From Candidatus Obscuribacterales bacterium (lineage in GTDB: Bacteria > Cyanobacteriota > Vampirovibrionia > Obscuribacterales > Obscuribacteraceae): a stretch of DNA of 64,000 nt. Under the pieces are notes generated by a model. That model did no database searches. It was not told where the DNA came from and saw only the letters and a program-made list of their open reading frames with translations. Location of the stretch: assembly GCA_031292355.1 (NCBI GenBank), contig JARLHI010000029.1, positions 53,687 to 117,686 on the forward strand. Reading direction: 5' to 3'. The first letter of the stretch is position 1, and every line of letters begins with the position of its first letter. Of the stretch, positions 32,894 through 42,152 are shown in pieces. Both the position numbers and the translations under genes were made by a program.

Positions 32894-34153
32894 ATGAACT
32901 TCGCCTCAATTCTCACCTCAACTCTCGGTACACTCAAGGACAATTTGTCGTGGAGTGCTCTCTCATTCGACTGGCAGCTTATCGTCAACATGTGGCATGA
33001 CTACATCCATGCTCTTAACGACTGGCACCTCCTCCATCCTCTAGCTCTCTGGCTCATGCCGGTGGGCATTTGGGCGGCGTTGTTCTGGGGCAAGCGGCAA
33101 ATCTCAATTAAGCATTCAACCCTTGACCCTCATCAGAACTTGATGGGCTGGCGCGGCTTGACTGGTCGCTGGTCTGCGTTGCTTGCTGTGTCATATGTCT
33201 GCTTGCTTGGCTTTGCCGTCAATCTCGATTTGGCTATGACAGTCCCTACGGTTCCCGAAGCCTCGCAAATAAGACTCGCCAAAACGCGTTTCGTCTGTAT
33301 CCAGAAAGACAGCTCTGGGTCAATGTTGACGGAGTTGCTTAAAGGCATGGCCGAAAAGGCGGACCAGGACGCCGCCGCTACTAACGACCCTTCGGCAGTC
33401 AAAGTCGACAATGGCGGTGCGGAGAAATTCGTCGTCCAGGACCAGGTCAAAGAACAGCCCAAAGAACTCAAGACTCGTTCAGACTGGGCGACAGAAGTGG
33501 CTCTGTACTTCATCAAGCGCCGCATGACGATGGACCTCCTCAATACAGACCAGGTCTGCCTGCAACGTTTCGATATGGACACCTATATGGTGGCGCCTTT
33601 TAGTGCGGACAAAATCGCTCTGGAAATGCGCGTCAATCATCTCAACGAAAATGTCGGCGGTGGTACCAACTTTGGTGGACCGACCGGTTTCGTTACTGAT
33701 GTTGGCCCGTTGCAGTTCGCCTACGACTACTTCGTGCACGAGCGAAAACTTCATCCCGATGCCACTTTCGTCGACATCATGGTCACCGATGGCTACGACG
33801 CCATTGACCCTGAACGGCGGAAAGAGCTAGAGGATTTGTTCGTTGCGTTCGGCATCAAGTTCTACGTCATCGGTCTCGGTGATGGCTGGAGCGATCCGAC
33901 CAAGCCTCTCGATCTCGAAAAGTTCGCAAAGGAACTGAATAAAGCCGATCCTAAAAGCGGTTTTGTTTTTCGCGCGAGTGAGCCTGGCGAGATGAAGCGA
34001 GCCATGCAAAAAATCGACGAGAACGAACAGCACGAGGAGATGGTCAAAACAGTCCAGACTCACCGTGAGGTCGACGATGCATTCATTGCAGCGGCGCTCG
34101 CTTTCTATCTGCTCTATCTGGTCTTTGCCTCGCTGGCAGGCCGCAATCCGTAA
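32894..34153 (+). CDS. VWA-domain membrane protein, MxaC/BatA-like
   Basis: 419 residues. Two TM segments near the N-terminus (about 47-66 LHPLALWLMPVGIWAALFWG and 92-112) and one at the C-terminus (AFIAAALAFYLLYLVFASLA) enclose a VWA domain. MIDAS residues are visible: Asp139-Ser-Ser-Gly-Ser in CIQKDSSGSM, the Thr in GGGTNFGG and the Asp in IMVTDGYD. A charged insert of about 45 residues (EKADQDAAATNDPSAVKVDN) interrupts the domain. VWA proteins of this layout work with MoxR ATPases in cofactor insertion or envelope assembly. AGGAGG precedes the ATG. It is first in the cluster; the next gene starts 10 bases after its stop. Confidence 0.85.
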   Translation: MNFASILTSTLGTLKDNLSWSALSFDWQLIVNMWHDYIHALNDWHLLHPLALWLMPVGIWAALFWGKRQISIKHSTLDPHQNLMGWRGLTGRWSALLAVSYVCLLGFAVNLDLAMTVPTVPEASQIRLAKTRFVCIQKDSSGSMLTELLKGMAEKADQDAAATNDPSAVKVDNGGAEKFVVQDQVKEQPKELKTRSDWATEVALYFIKRRMTMDLLNTDQVCLQRFDMDTYMVAPFSADKIALEMRVNHLNENVGGGTNFGGPTGFVTDVGPLQFAYDYFVHERKLHPDATFVDIMVTDGYDAIDPERRKELEDLFVAFGIKFYVIGLGDGWSDPTKPLDLEKFAKELNKADPKSGFVFRASEPGEMKRAMQKIDENEQHEEMVKTVQTHREVDDAFIAAALAFYLLYLVFASLAGRNP

Positions 34154-34163
34154 GGAGCAAGTC

Positions 34164-34772
34164 ATGTCCAAATTCTTTCAGAAAGGATGGCGCTATTTTG
34201 TCGTCACCACTTTCGTTCTTTCGGTTGCGGCAACATCTGTTTGTCTGAGCTTTTTTTACAGTCAGACACCGCAATGGCAAGACTATATGCAGGGACGGCT
34301 TTACTACAGAACTCTGCAGTACACCTGGTCTCTGGAAGCCTTCGCCCGTTCGCTTCAAGATTACGAAGCCGCTATGGCAGTGAAAGACGACCCGTTTCGG
34401 GGTCGCCCTTCATTGGAAATGGCAGAACTGGCTCTGCACTTCAAGGCTTTATCTGAAATCAAGATGGGCACCGAGGGCAAGATGAAAGATGCTCTCGATG
34501 ACCTCAATCAGACTCTTGCTTTGACCGTCAAAGGTGAGCTCGATTTGGCCGAACTTGATGGCCGGCTGGATCCAGCTTTGCGCGGCAAAGTCGAAAAGGA
34601 CCGTCTCGACGATCAGGTCAATGTCGAGATTCTTCAGAACAACAAGCCCAAACTCGCTAAAGGCCAAGGTAAAGGCAAAGGAAAGCCTGAAGATGGCGAG
34701 GGCGAGAAGTCTGATGATCCGTCGCAGCCTGGCGGCAACAATGCGGGTAAGCCAAGCCGCGAAGAACTCTAG
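34164..34772 (+). CDS. Single-TM protein, MxaK-like position
   Basis: 202 residues from ATG 34164 (AAGGAG upstream); the longer frame overlaps the preceding gene. One TM at about 8-30 (YFVVTTFVLSVAATSVCLSF) is followed by a helical region, YMQGRLYYRTLQYTWSLEAF and onward to about 145, that resembles one or two TPR-like helical pairs. The tail (160-202) is Lys/Gly/Glu-rich (KGQGKGKGKPEDGEGEK) and disordered. Size, topology and placement between two VWA genes match MxaK of methylotroph mxa operons; the sequence similarity cannot be judged by eye. Spacing of 9 bases to the next gene indicates one transcript. Confidence 0.65.
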   Translation: MSKFFQKGWRYFVVTTFVLSVAATSVCLSFFYSQTPQWQDYMQGRLYYRTLQYTWSLEAFARSLQDYEAAMAVKDDPFRGRPSLEMAELALHFKALSEIKMGTEGKMKDALDDLNQTLALTVKGELDLAELDGRLDPALRGKVEKDRLDDQVNVEILQNNKPKLAKGQGKGKGKPEDGEGEKSDDPSQPGGNNAGKPSREEL

Positions 34773-34781
34773 GAGGCTTCT

Positions 34782-36113
34782 ATGCTGCAACAATACTGGC
34801 AAATAGCCAGTGACTTCGTGCTGCGTATGTGGCACACAGTCCACTGGATGTCTTCGCCGCAAACGATTGCCTGGAGCGTAGGAGCGGTTGTTCTTGCGGG
34901 TGGTTGTCTGGCGTTGTGGAATATGAGCAGGCATCGTAGCCTGCTCGAATTCTGGTCGGAGCGGATTGAGCGGGGACCTGTTGCGCCGAAAAACGCGCGA
35001 CAGTTCCGTAACCTCTGGGTGCTCGCCCTGACGATTCTCGTCGTCATGGTAGTGTCACTGGGCGGTCCGAATCTGACTGGAGCACCACTGACAGTGCCAA
35101 AGGGGGCCGTCCAGGTTATCGGTGCTTTCGATGTTTCCAACTCCATGGCGGCTCTTGCCTATCGCCCCTTCTATGCGCGGATGAGTGGTCAAACAGATCC
35201 TGGCCCTTCCTTGCAATGGGGGACCAGTCTCGATGCCGCAAAATCTCTGTTCAAAGAGGATTTGCTGCCGCAGCTGACCGACAATGAAGTCGGTTTGATC
35301 GCTGCCGGTGGTGTCGGCTACAACACCTGGGACATCACCAGAGAGCTGTCAGAAGATGGTGCCTTCATGCATATGCTCAATGAGCATCTGAAGGTTGGCG
35401 CCGCTCCTTTTGGTGGCAGTGATTATGCAGACGCTCTGCAGAAGTCACTGGATGAATTTGCTCTGGTGAGCAAGAAAGAGCGTGATGAAGGTGATCGCTC
35501 AGAAAAAACTCGCTTCATTGTTCTCTTCGGCGATGGTGGCAACACCAGCAAGCCAGAGGACCTGGACAAAGTTCTCGCTGAAATCAACAAGCAGCAGATT
35601 CATTTGCTGATTGTGGAAGTCGGTGGATCAAAACCAATGAGCGTGCCTAAGTATGACAGTGTCTCCCATCGCGCCAACAGTTTGTTCTTCATGAAAGTCG
35701 ACAGTCCCAACGAACTTGCGACGACTATGGCTCAACCAGTGATTCTCACGGATGGGCAGCCGGCCAAACCTGGTTATCCCATCGACCGCACTCAGATTGC
35801 AAGCGGTGAGAAGGTCTTCTTGCACATGCTGCAGAAGGTGAACAATGCCGACTTGATTTATGCGCCCCCTGGAACAATGCACATCTATTACAGCTTTCCT
35901 GAGAAATTGGGCGGGCTGGTGGCAGTCTCGAACGAATCAAATATTCGTCCCTGGTTGTTGCTGGTGGCATTTGGCGCATTTGTCATAACCGCTCTTGGTG
36001 GTGGTGGTCTGCCGCGCTGGCGTCTGTTTATGCCGGAGATTCGCCCGTCGGTGACTTCGGTATTTGCGCTGATCCATGGTTGGTTCAAATTTGCTTTCGC
36101 CCGTAAACGCTGA
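34782..36113 (+). CDS. VWA-domain membrane protein, MxaL/BatB-like
   Basis: 443 residues. TMs at about 30-48 (WSVGAVVLAGGCLALWNM) and 82-102 (LWVLALTILVVMVVSLGG), a VWA domain from about 110, and a C-terminal TM (PWLLLVAFGAFVITALGGGG). MIDAS residues: Asp117-Val-Ser119-Asn-Ser121 (FDVSNSM), the GGSDY loop and the Asp in IVLFGDGGN. The intact MIDAS suggests Mg-dependent ligand binding on the periplasmic side. Between the VWA domain and the last TM is a beta-rich stretch (YPIDRTQIASGEKVFLHMLQ). AGGAGG precedes the start. Confidence 0.85.
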   Translation: MLQQYWQIASDFVLRMWHTVHWMSSPQTIAWSVGAVVLAGGCLALWNMSRHRSLLEFWSERIERGPVAPKNARQFRNLWVLALTILVVMVVSLGGPNLTGAPLTVPKGAVQVIGAFDVSNSMAALAYRPFYARMSGQTDPGPSLQWGTSLDAAKSLFKEDLLPQLTDNEVGLIAAGGVGYNTWDITRELSEDGAFMHMLNEHLKVGAAPFGGSDYADALQKSLDEFALVSKKERDEGDRSEKTRFIVLFGDGGNTSKPEDLDKVLAEINKQQIHLLIVEVGGSKPMSVPKYDSVSHRANSLFFMKVDSPNELATTMAQPVILTDGQPAKPGYPIDRTQIASGEKVFLHMLQKVNNADLIYAPPGTMHIYYSFPEKLGGLVAVSNESNIRPWLLLVAFGAFVITALGGGGLPRWRLFMPEIRPSVTSVFALIHGWFKFAFARKR

Positions 36114-36195
36114 GCAAATCACTCTATAAATGCGGCGAGCTGATCTTGCCGCATTCTCCAAATCAATCGCAGTTCAAATCTCAAAGGATTCAGTC

Positions 36196-37482
36196 ATGAG
36201 CAATGCACGATATATCGACTACGATCCCGTCGCAGGGGCGAAGGCAGTCGAGAATCTTCTCTCCATGTTCGATGCCAATGAGGCTCGCAACAAGGTCAAA
36301 GGGAGCCTCGCGCTCTATAACAAATACGTCAAAGGAATGGACGACGTCGGCAAGCTGATGATTTACGCCATTATCCAGGGCGGCGTCAACGGCGTGCTGG
36401 GTGAAGGATTGCCCGGTGGCGGTAAAACCCGCAGCGTGGAAGTGATTGCTGCGATCATCGGTGGTCGCAAATTCATCGTCCAGGGAAATCCTGATCTGAC
36501 TCCTAAGGACATTATGGGCTCCGAATGGCTCGACCGCGCCGACAATCGCTGGCGCGTCTCGTGGAGCCCGATGGCGCGTGCGAACGTCGTTATGGGTGAT
36601 GAGTTCAATCGTCTCAATTCTCGTTGCATGTCGGTCTTCATGTCACCGATGAGCGAAGGGCGTTGCACGATTGCGGCTCCTCATTCTGACGGCGTCGACG
36701 AAGACGGTAACGTCTCTGTCAGCATGCATCCTGTGCGCACGTTTCTCTGCGTGCAAAACGACGTTGGCTCGCCCGACACCAATATGGTGCCTCCGGCTAG
36801 CTACGATCGTTTCCTCTATATGAAAAACTTCTTGCGCATCAATGGCAGCGCCGAAAAGGAACTGCTTATGGATGAAAGTCTGGGCGATCGCGAGGTCCTG
36901 GATAGAGTGGCAGCTGAGCGGCTGCTTTCTCTGGACGAGATTCTCGCCATACGTCAGTGGATTCGCAAGAACATGCGTGTCGATGAGCGTTTCATCGACT
37001 ATCAATTGGCGGTCGTTCGTGCGACCAACCCCGGCACGCCCGAGTTCATCAAGCTTTGGCGTGACAATCCGGCGATCCGACCGATTCTCGATAGCATCGA
37101 GTCGGGCGTCTCGGTTCGTGCCAATATGGCTCTCAAGCGGGCCTGCCAGGTGCGTGCGTTTGTTGAAGGCAAGGACGAAGATGGCGTCAGTCCGCGTCAA
37201 TTCGTCATGCCCGAAGATTTGCACGCACTTGCTCACAACGTCTTCGATCATCGGCTTGTGTTGAGCAATCGGGCCGCCACGCGGGTCGGTCCAGGCGATG
37301 CCAGCAAAATCGATCGCTTTGCGAACGATTATCCAACCGATGGCACGATCACGCTTGAGCAAATCGTTCATCGTCTCAATCGTCCGGGCAAGAATCCGAT
37401 TTTGCCCGGTCATGTGACCGATGTCGTGATGGCGTGTCTGGACCACACCCAGGCCAGTGACTGGGCGGCGGTTCGTCGCTGA
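36196..37482 (+). CDS. MoxR-type AAA+ ATPase
   Basis: 428 residues from ATG 36196 (AAAGGA upstream). Walker A is GLPGGGKT (71-78) and Walker B lies in VVMGDEFNR; a pore/pre-sensor region with VQGNPDLTPKDIMGSEW is the MoxR hallmark. Sensor and arginine-finger parts follow (FLCVQNDVGS, ASYDRFLYM). MoxR ATPases remodel or activate VWA partners; two VWA genes and a DUF58 gene surround it, which makes the pairing almost certain. An 83-base spacer separates it from the VWA gene upstream. A strong hairpin with a T-run follows the stop, so expression of the downstream genes may be reduced or separately driven. Confidence 0.9.
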   Translation: MSNARYIDYDPVAGAKAVENLLSMFDANEARNKVKGSLALYNKYVKGMDDVGKLMIYAIIQGGVNGVLGEGLPGGGKTRSVEVIAAIIGGRKFIVQGNPDLTPKDIMGSEWLDRADNRWRVSWSPMARANVVMGDEFNRLNSRCMSVFMSPMSEGRCTIAAPHSDGVDEDGNVSVSMHPVRTFLCVQNDVGSPDTNMVPPASYDRFLYMKNFLRINGSAEKELLMDESLGDREVLDRVAAERLLSLDEILAIRQWIRKNMRVDERFIDYQLAVVRATNPGTPEFIKLWRDNPAIRPILDSIESGVSVRANMALKRACQVRAFVEGKDEDGVSPRQFVMPEDLHALAHNVFDHRLVLSNRAATRVGPGDASKIDRFANDYPTDGTITLEQIVHRLNRPGKNPILPGHVTDVVMACLDHTQASDWAAVRR

Positions 37483-37497
37483 TACAGCTCGAAAAGG

Positions 37498-37532
37498 AGT
37501 CGACTCAACAAATTCGTTGAGTCGACTTTTTT
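37498..37532 (+). terminator. Rho-independent terminator within the cluster
   Basis: A perfect 12-bp stem (AGTCGACTCAAC with GTTGAGTCGACT) with a 6-base loop is followed by a run of T. It should separate the VWA-VWA-MoxR unit from the DUF58 gene. Confidence 0.85.
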
Positions 37533-37586
37533 CTCAAAAGGAGTTGAATCAGTGGCTGCAATTCTCGATTTCAAAGGCAGTTGTTG

Positions 37587-37650
37587 GACTTGCCTGAAAA
37601 GCGCTGTCTAGTTCTTACAACAAATCGTGGCAACGCTTTTCAGACAAGTC
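37587..37650. promoter_or_regulatory. Long inverted repeat in the leader of the DUF58 gene
   Basis: GACTTGCCTGAAAAGCG (37587-37603) and CGCTTTTCAGACAAGTC (37634-37650) form 17-base arms with one mismatch and a 30-base spacer. It lies 82 bases before the start of the DUF58 gene and right after a terminator, so it may be part of a promoter/operator or a 5' leader hairpin. Confidence 0.5.
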
Positions 37651-37731
37651 TTTCATCTGCGGTACTGCTCTAATCTTTCGCTGGCTGTAAGCCTGCGAAA
37701 ACATTTTTCTCCACTTCGAGGAGACGACGCT

Positions 37732-38925
37732 ATGATGAATATAAACAGCATAGTTGATGCGGTCATGCAAAAGGTCGAAACGGGCATGGTCAACATCAAC
37801 TGGCGCTCATACGCCAGGCAGGCTTCGCCGAGTCAGCGCGAAGGCAGTCGCAAAGGTCATGGAACGGAACTCCATGGCTTCAAAGAATACGATCCAGCAG
37901 ATGGCGATTCGGCCGGCGACATCGACCATATCGCCTCCGCTTCAGAATCCGAGGATGGTGTCTTCATTCTGCGCATCAACAAGCAACCGGCTGTGACATC
38001 TTTGACCGTGGTCGTTGATGTCAACGACAGCATGAAAGCTGGCACTGGCACCAGTGGCTACAAGAGCTATCTGGCTGCTATTGCTGCTGGCTGCGGCATC
38101 AGCTGCGCCGACAAATATCGCGATCGCACTTCGGTCGTCACCTACTCCAATCAGCCCATCACTTTAATGAAACTGGCGGACGCGCGCCGCGCGCTCTATC
38201 CGGCTGTTCATGCCTGCATCGAAGACCATCATGCTCTGCTCGAGTATGCTGCTACCGCGCCAAAGCAAAGTCTGTTGTCCAGGCTGAAGAATCTTCCCGC
38301 CTCTTTGCGCACCGGTTTTTCTAGTCTTGTCGCCAGTCTCAAAAAGCTGATTGTTCGCATCCGCGCCGGCTTCAACTGGAAGGGGTTGGTTAAGACGCTT
38401 GCAAAACCGGACAGTTCTGGTGGTGGACTTTCCATTTCATTGAGAGAGACAAATCGTCAGATGCGCGGCGTCTTTCTCATTGTTTCGGATTTCGTCAATA
38501 TGAATGACGAAGATTGGTTCGAGCTGCAAGCATGCGGAAGCGATCACGATACCGTTGCGGTCTTTGTTCAAGACAAACGTGAGCGTGAATTACCGAGAGC
38601 GCCATTTCCTGGTATGTCGTACCGGGTGACCGATTTTCGTGGACAGTCGGTGGCGCTCTGGATTGTTCCGGATCGCCTGCCTTTTGGTCTGAGACAAATC
38701 GGTAAGGCGCTCGGCTTTCTGTTCGGATGGCTTCTTGCAAAACCGTTCGCTTGGGTCTTCGGCAAGAGGACCACGCGCGAACAATGGGCCGAAAACTTCA
38801 AGGTGTATGAGGATGCAATTCTCAGGCGCCTGCAAGAATGCGGCGTCAACACCGTGGTGATGAGAACCGACGATGAAGAAGCTGTCGCACAGCTGCTTCA
38901 GGTTCTCGCCAGTACATCGCGCTAA
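37732..38925 (+). CDS. DUF58-domain protein, MxaS-like
   Basis: 397 residues from ATG 37732, preceded by GAGGAGA. The DUF58 core pattern is plain: GHGTELHGFKEYDPADGDSA then GDIDHIASASESEDG, followed by a VWA-like half with VVVDVNDSMKAG. A basic, Leu-rich insert (about 180-230, LKNLPASLRTGFSSLVASLK) splits the VWA-like part. No TM is clear; a hydrophobic segment at about 325-345 (LGFLFGWLLAKPFAWVFG) could associate with the membrane. DUF58 proteins are regular partners of MoxR and VWA proteins. The next gene begins 14 bases later. Confidence 0.8.
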   Translation: MMNINSIVDAVMQKVETGMVNINWRSYARQASPSQREGSRKGHGTELHGFKEYDPADGDSAGDIDHIASASESEDGVFILRINKQPAVTSLTVVVDVNDSMKAGTGTSGYKSYLAAIAAGCGISCADKYRDRTSVVTYSNQPITLMKLADARRALYPAVHACIEDHHALLEYAATAPKQSLLSRLKNLPASLRTGFSSLVASLKKLIVRIRAGFNWKGLVKTLAKPDSSGGGLSISLRETNRQMRGVFLIVSDFVNMNDEDWFELQACGSDHDTVAVFVQDKRERELPRAPFPGMSYRVTDFRGQSVALWIVPDRLPFGLRQIGKALGFLFGWLLAKPFAWVFGKRTTREQWAENFKVYEDAILRRLQECGVNTVVMRTDDEEAVAQLLQVLASTSR

Positions 38926-38939
38926 CACGGAGAACCGCT

Positions 38940-40172
38940 ATGTTCAAGAGACGTTTACTTGCAATCGCCCTTGCTTTGGCAGCGGTGATGTCCATCCAAA
39001 GTGTCAGAGCCGCTGACGAATACACTGAATCAGAGCCAGTGGAAAGAGCTCATCTCAGTCTTGCCGACGGCTGTATCGATGTCTGGGCCACGACCAGTCA
39101 GGTCGATGCCGTGCGCTATGGTGATGCCATTCCGGTGCGTCTGGTCTGGGTGTTGAAACCGACTGCCATCTGCCAGAAGAAGCAGCCGGAGGTCAAACTG
39201 TTGCCACCATCGGCGGCACCAGCTCCTGCCGCGTCGGCGACACCAGCATCACCTGGTCAGGCTCCGGATATTGCCAAAGTGTTGCTGCCAATTCCACTGG
39301 AAGTGCCGGAGCTTAATCTTCAGACGATCATCAGTGGTCAACTGACGAACAGTCCAAGCGACGTAGAGAAATTGAAAGTCGGCAAAACTGGTGAACTTTT
39401 GCTCGATCCTGCGTGCGGACCAAAGTGCGGCAAGATGGTTGTGCAGGACGTCGTCGTCACTCAGCACATCACCATGCAGACGATTCCTCCCTCACCGGGG
39501 GCAACACCGTCGACGCCGAAGCCGGATGATAAGACACCGCCGAAATACAAAACTCAGGCGACGATTATCATGGATTTCGACTACGCCATCTTCAAACAGC
39601 CCGGAGATAATCAGCCGGCCTGGCGGACAGAGCATACACCAGCGCTTGTGGTGGGTATTCATCAGTCGGCGCGTATTTCGGCAATCGATCCTCGGGCAAG
39701 TGAAACCTTGCTGCGAGAAGGTGATCGCAGCGAGAAGGTCAGTCCACTGCCACCGGCCGCTCGCTGGGTTGGTGCTCTGGCCCTTGCTTTGGCGCTGCCG
39801 ATGTTCGTCTGGTTGGTGCTGACGCTCATTTGGCTGATTCGGCGCGAGCGCGTGCTCGGCGTCAATGAGAAAGTTTGGCTGGTCATAGACGAGGCGGTTA
39901 AAGTGGGTGAGGAGGCTGAGTCGAACGGGGAACACTTCCCGATCGAGCAGTACCGTCGCATCTTCTTTGTGCTCAGGAAGCACTTCGACGTCCTCGGGCG
40001 TGATACCACTCAAACACTCAAAACTCTCAGCGAACGCAAAGAGCTCGACGCCACCGCAGTAGGACACGTATTCAATCGAGAGACTTTGTTTTTCGATGGA
40101 TCGAGAACTGTTCCGCCTGAGGATCGCGCCGAATTTCTTCGCAATATCGAGGTCTTGATCCCGCGTCGATAA
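38940..40172 (+). CDS. Signal-peptide and C-terminal-TM protein, MxaA-like
   Basis: 410 residues. Signal peptide at the N-terminus (LLAIALALAAVMSIQSVRAA), then two Pro/Ala-rich segments (APAPAASATPASPGQ; PPSPGATPSTPKPDDK) that flank a beta-rich extracytoplasmic domain with six or so Cys (CQKKQPEVK; CGPKCGKM). One TM near 275-297 (WVGALALALALPMFVWLVLTLIWL) leads to a cytoplasmic helical tail of about 110 residues (RIFFVLRKHFDVLGRDTTQTLKTL). MxaA and BatD proteins have this topology: exported domain, one TM, short cytoplasmic tail. Position next to the DUF58 gene (14 bases) matches mxaS-mxaA order. Identity is inferred from topology and context. Confidence 0.65.
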   Translation: MFKRRLLAIALALAAVMSIQSVRAADEYTESEPVERAHLSLADGCIDVWATTSQVDAVRYGDAIPVRLVWVLKPTAICQKKQPEVKLLPPSAAPAPAASATPASPGQAPDIAKVLLPIPLEVPELNLQTIISGQLTNSPSDVEKLKVGKTGELLLDPACGPKCGKMVVQDVVVTQHITMQTIPPSPGATPSTPKPDDKTPPKYKTQATIIMDFDYAIFKQPGDNQPAWRTEHTPALVVGIHQSARISAIDPRASETLLREGDRSEKVSPLPPAARWVGALALALALPMFVWLVLTLIWLIRRERVLGVNEKVWLVIDEAVKVGEEAESNGEHFPIEQYRRIFFVLRKHFDVLGRDTTQTLKTLSERKELDATAVGHVFNRETLFFDGSRTVPPEDRAEFLRNIEVLIPRR

Positions 40173-40323
40173 CTCTTGTCAGAGGGTGATTCGGCGAGAC
40201 CGACAGATAGCGACTCTTTTGCAAGAGCCGCCATCTGGTCAGGGCTTATCCAGAAAATCTCGCAATGCTAAGCCTGTTGGTTTGGCTGATTGCCCTCGAC
40301 TATCTTGAACAGAGGATATGACC

Positions 40324-42138
40324 ATGAGAAAGTTTGCCAATCGATTGATGCTCGCCACAATTCTGGCGTCGTCTCTTAACCCGCTCGTTGGCGTCTCTCC
40401 GGCTCTAGCCATGCGCCCCGACGGCACGCCCGACTACTGTCAGGCTCTGGAATTACCTGCCGACGATCCGGCGAAAACACCTGTAGGTCCCGCCACTACC
40501 CCTGGTGCACCACCAAGCGGTACCGTGGTGGCTCCAACTCCTGGTGCCACTCCTGCGGCAACCCCTGCCGTGGCTCCCACCCCTGCGGCGACTCCGGCTG
40601 ACGATAAGGATAAAAAGCCGGATATTCCGAACATCGTTGATCTGGTCAAGGTCAATACCAACGCCGAAGAGATCGTCAACAAAATCCTTACTGCTGTCGC
40701 TCCGTTGAAACCCGAAGACTTGCAGCAGTCGTATGATTCTCTTTACGACAAAATCGCGGCTATCTATGTTGAGCCGGTCCAGCTCAAGGAGATGCATTTC
40801 GAAGTCTATAAGACGAAATACAACGGCAAGATCAAAAGCTGGCAGGATTATCGTGCCGCGGTTAAAGACATGCTCACTGCTGTCCATGACCGTGGTAACC
40901 GGTGGACGTCCTATACCGATCCAGCTAATGATCTTAAGGCAGCGATCGGTCAGACCGAGAAGCTGCTGCCGCTCGGTGCCTTCTTGCATAAACAAGACGA
41001 TGGCACTTTCCTGGTTGAGTCGATCTTTCCTACGCTTGGTGCTGATGTCGGCGGCATTCAGGAAGGGGATGAAATTGTCTCGGTTGATGGTCACATCCTT
41101 AAGGGGCTGACGAAGGAAGCGGCTGAAAAGCTGATGACCAAGTCGGAAGGCACGATTGTCTCGGTTGTCGTGGATCGCCATGACGGCAGTCCTGTCGAGG
41201 CCAAAGACTTCACCGTGCGCTTCCCTGAAAAGGATGTGATGAAGGGGAAGTTTGACCTCATCAACAGCAAATATGCCTATCTGAAGATGACGGACTTCAT
41301 GCATCCAGAGGTCTGGGAGAAGCTCAAAGAACAGGCGAAGGCGGCGGACGAACAGAAAGGAATTTCTGGCATCATTCTCGACTTCCGCTATAACTCTGGT
41401 GGACTGGTCGATTTGGCTCACGATGTGATCAAGACCTTTGTTGATCCTCAGGGCAAGATCGTGCCGGTGCTTAAGGAGCAGGCAAGGGATGGCGAGACCA
41501 CTTTGAAGGTGGTCGAAACAGACGTCTATCCCATGCCTGAGATCGACAAAATGCAATACAATTTGGCGCAGCTTGGTGCCATGTTGGATTTGCAAAAGCT
41601 GCCGCTTGTTGTGATGGTCAACGGTTCAACCGTCTCGGCTCCCGAGGTGGCTACCGAAGGCTTGCAAGAAGCGCGTCCAAACACCTGGGTGGTCGGCACC
41701 CAGAGCTTTGGTAAGGGCTATGAAATGAGCGTTCTCAAAACGCCAGACTGCGGCGAGGTGGCGATTACATCGAACATCTTCATGCCGCCGTCTGGCAAAT
41801 GGTTGCAGGGTCGCGGTGTGACGCCCGACAAGGTTGTCCATCAAAAGCGCGGTTCATCGGAAGATTTGCAGCTGAAGGCGGCTGTCGATTTGCTCGATGA
41901 AAAAGTCGCTCTGACGCCGACTGTAATGGCCACACTTGCTCCGGGTGAAACCAAGCTGCTGCCTCCTCCCATGACGAAGCCAGTGGAGGAGGTCAAGCCA
42001 GTGACTCTTAAGCAGTGGTGGGCTGACAATCAAGGAAAAGTGGTGCCGTTCATCCCAGTTGGTGTCGGTCTGCTTGCTTTGATTGGCTTCTTCCTCGTTG
42101 AGAGATGGCGCAAGAGGCTCGCAGTCCTGAAGGACTGA
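40324..42138 (+). CDS. S41 peptidase (C-terminal processing type) with C-terminal TM
   Basis: 604 residues; ATG 40324 is 8 bases after AGAGG, preferred over ATG 40318. Signal peptide (NRLMLATILASSLNPLVGVS), a Pro/Ala/Thr-rich linker (about 45-105), a helical prodomain, a PDZ domain (about 220-290; GADVGGIQEGDEIVSVDGHI) and the S41 core. Nucleophile Ser438 (NGSTVSAPEVATEGL) and general base Lys464 (QSFGKGYEM) are 26 residues apart, as usual. GIILDFRYNSGGLVDLAHDV is the family strand. A TM at about 578-598 anchors it. It should cut near C-termini of envelope proteins. It opens directly onto the five-paralogue array. Confidence 0.9.
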   Translation: MRKFANRLMLATILASSLNPLVGVSPALAMRPDGTPDYCQALELPADDPAKTPVGPATTPGAPPSGTVVAPTPGATPAATPAVAPTPAATPADDKDKKPDIPNIVDLVKVNTNAEEIVNKILTAVAPLKPEDLQQSYDSLYDKIAAIYVEPVQLKEMHFEVYKTKYNGKIKSWQDYRAAVKDMLTAVHDRGNRWTSYTDPANDLKAAIGQTEKLLPLGAFLHKQDDGTFLVESIFPTLGADVGGIQEGDEIVSVDGHILKGLTKEAAEKLMTKSEGTIVSVVVDRHDGSPVEAKDFTVRFPEKDVMKGKFDLINSKYAYLKMTDFMHPEVWEKLKEQAKAADEQKGISGIILDFRYNSGGLVDLAHDVIKTFVDPQGKIVPVLKEQARDGETTLKVVETDVYPMPEIDKMQYNLAQLGAMLDLQKLPLVVMVNGSTVSAPEVATEGLQEARPNTWVVGTQSFGKGYEMSVLKTPDCGEVAITSNIFMPPSGKWLQGRGVTPDKVVHQKRGSSEDLQLKAAVDLLDEKVALTPTVMATLAPGETKLLPPPMTKPVEEVKPVTLKQWWADNQGKVVPFIPVGVGLLALIGFFLVERWRKRLAVLKD

Positions 42139-42152
42139 CGACGTAAAAAGAG

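Noticed and set aside
32894..40172. A methanol dehydrogenase operon
   Set aside because: Accessory-type genes are present, but no mxaF, J, G or I gene is seen in the window, so methanol oxidation cannot be claimed.
40453..41595. A 380-residue minus-strand frame inside the first S41 peptidase gene
   Set aside because: Antisense shadow; the sense strand has an intact catalytic Ser and Lys, PDZ domain and signal peptide.
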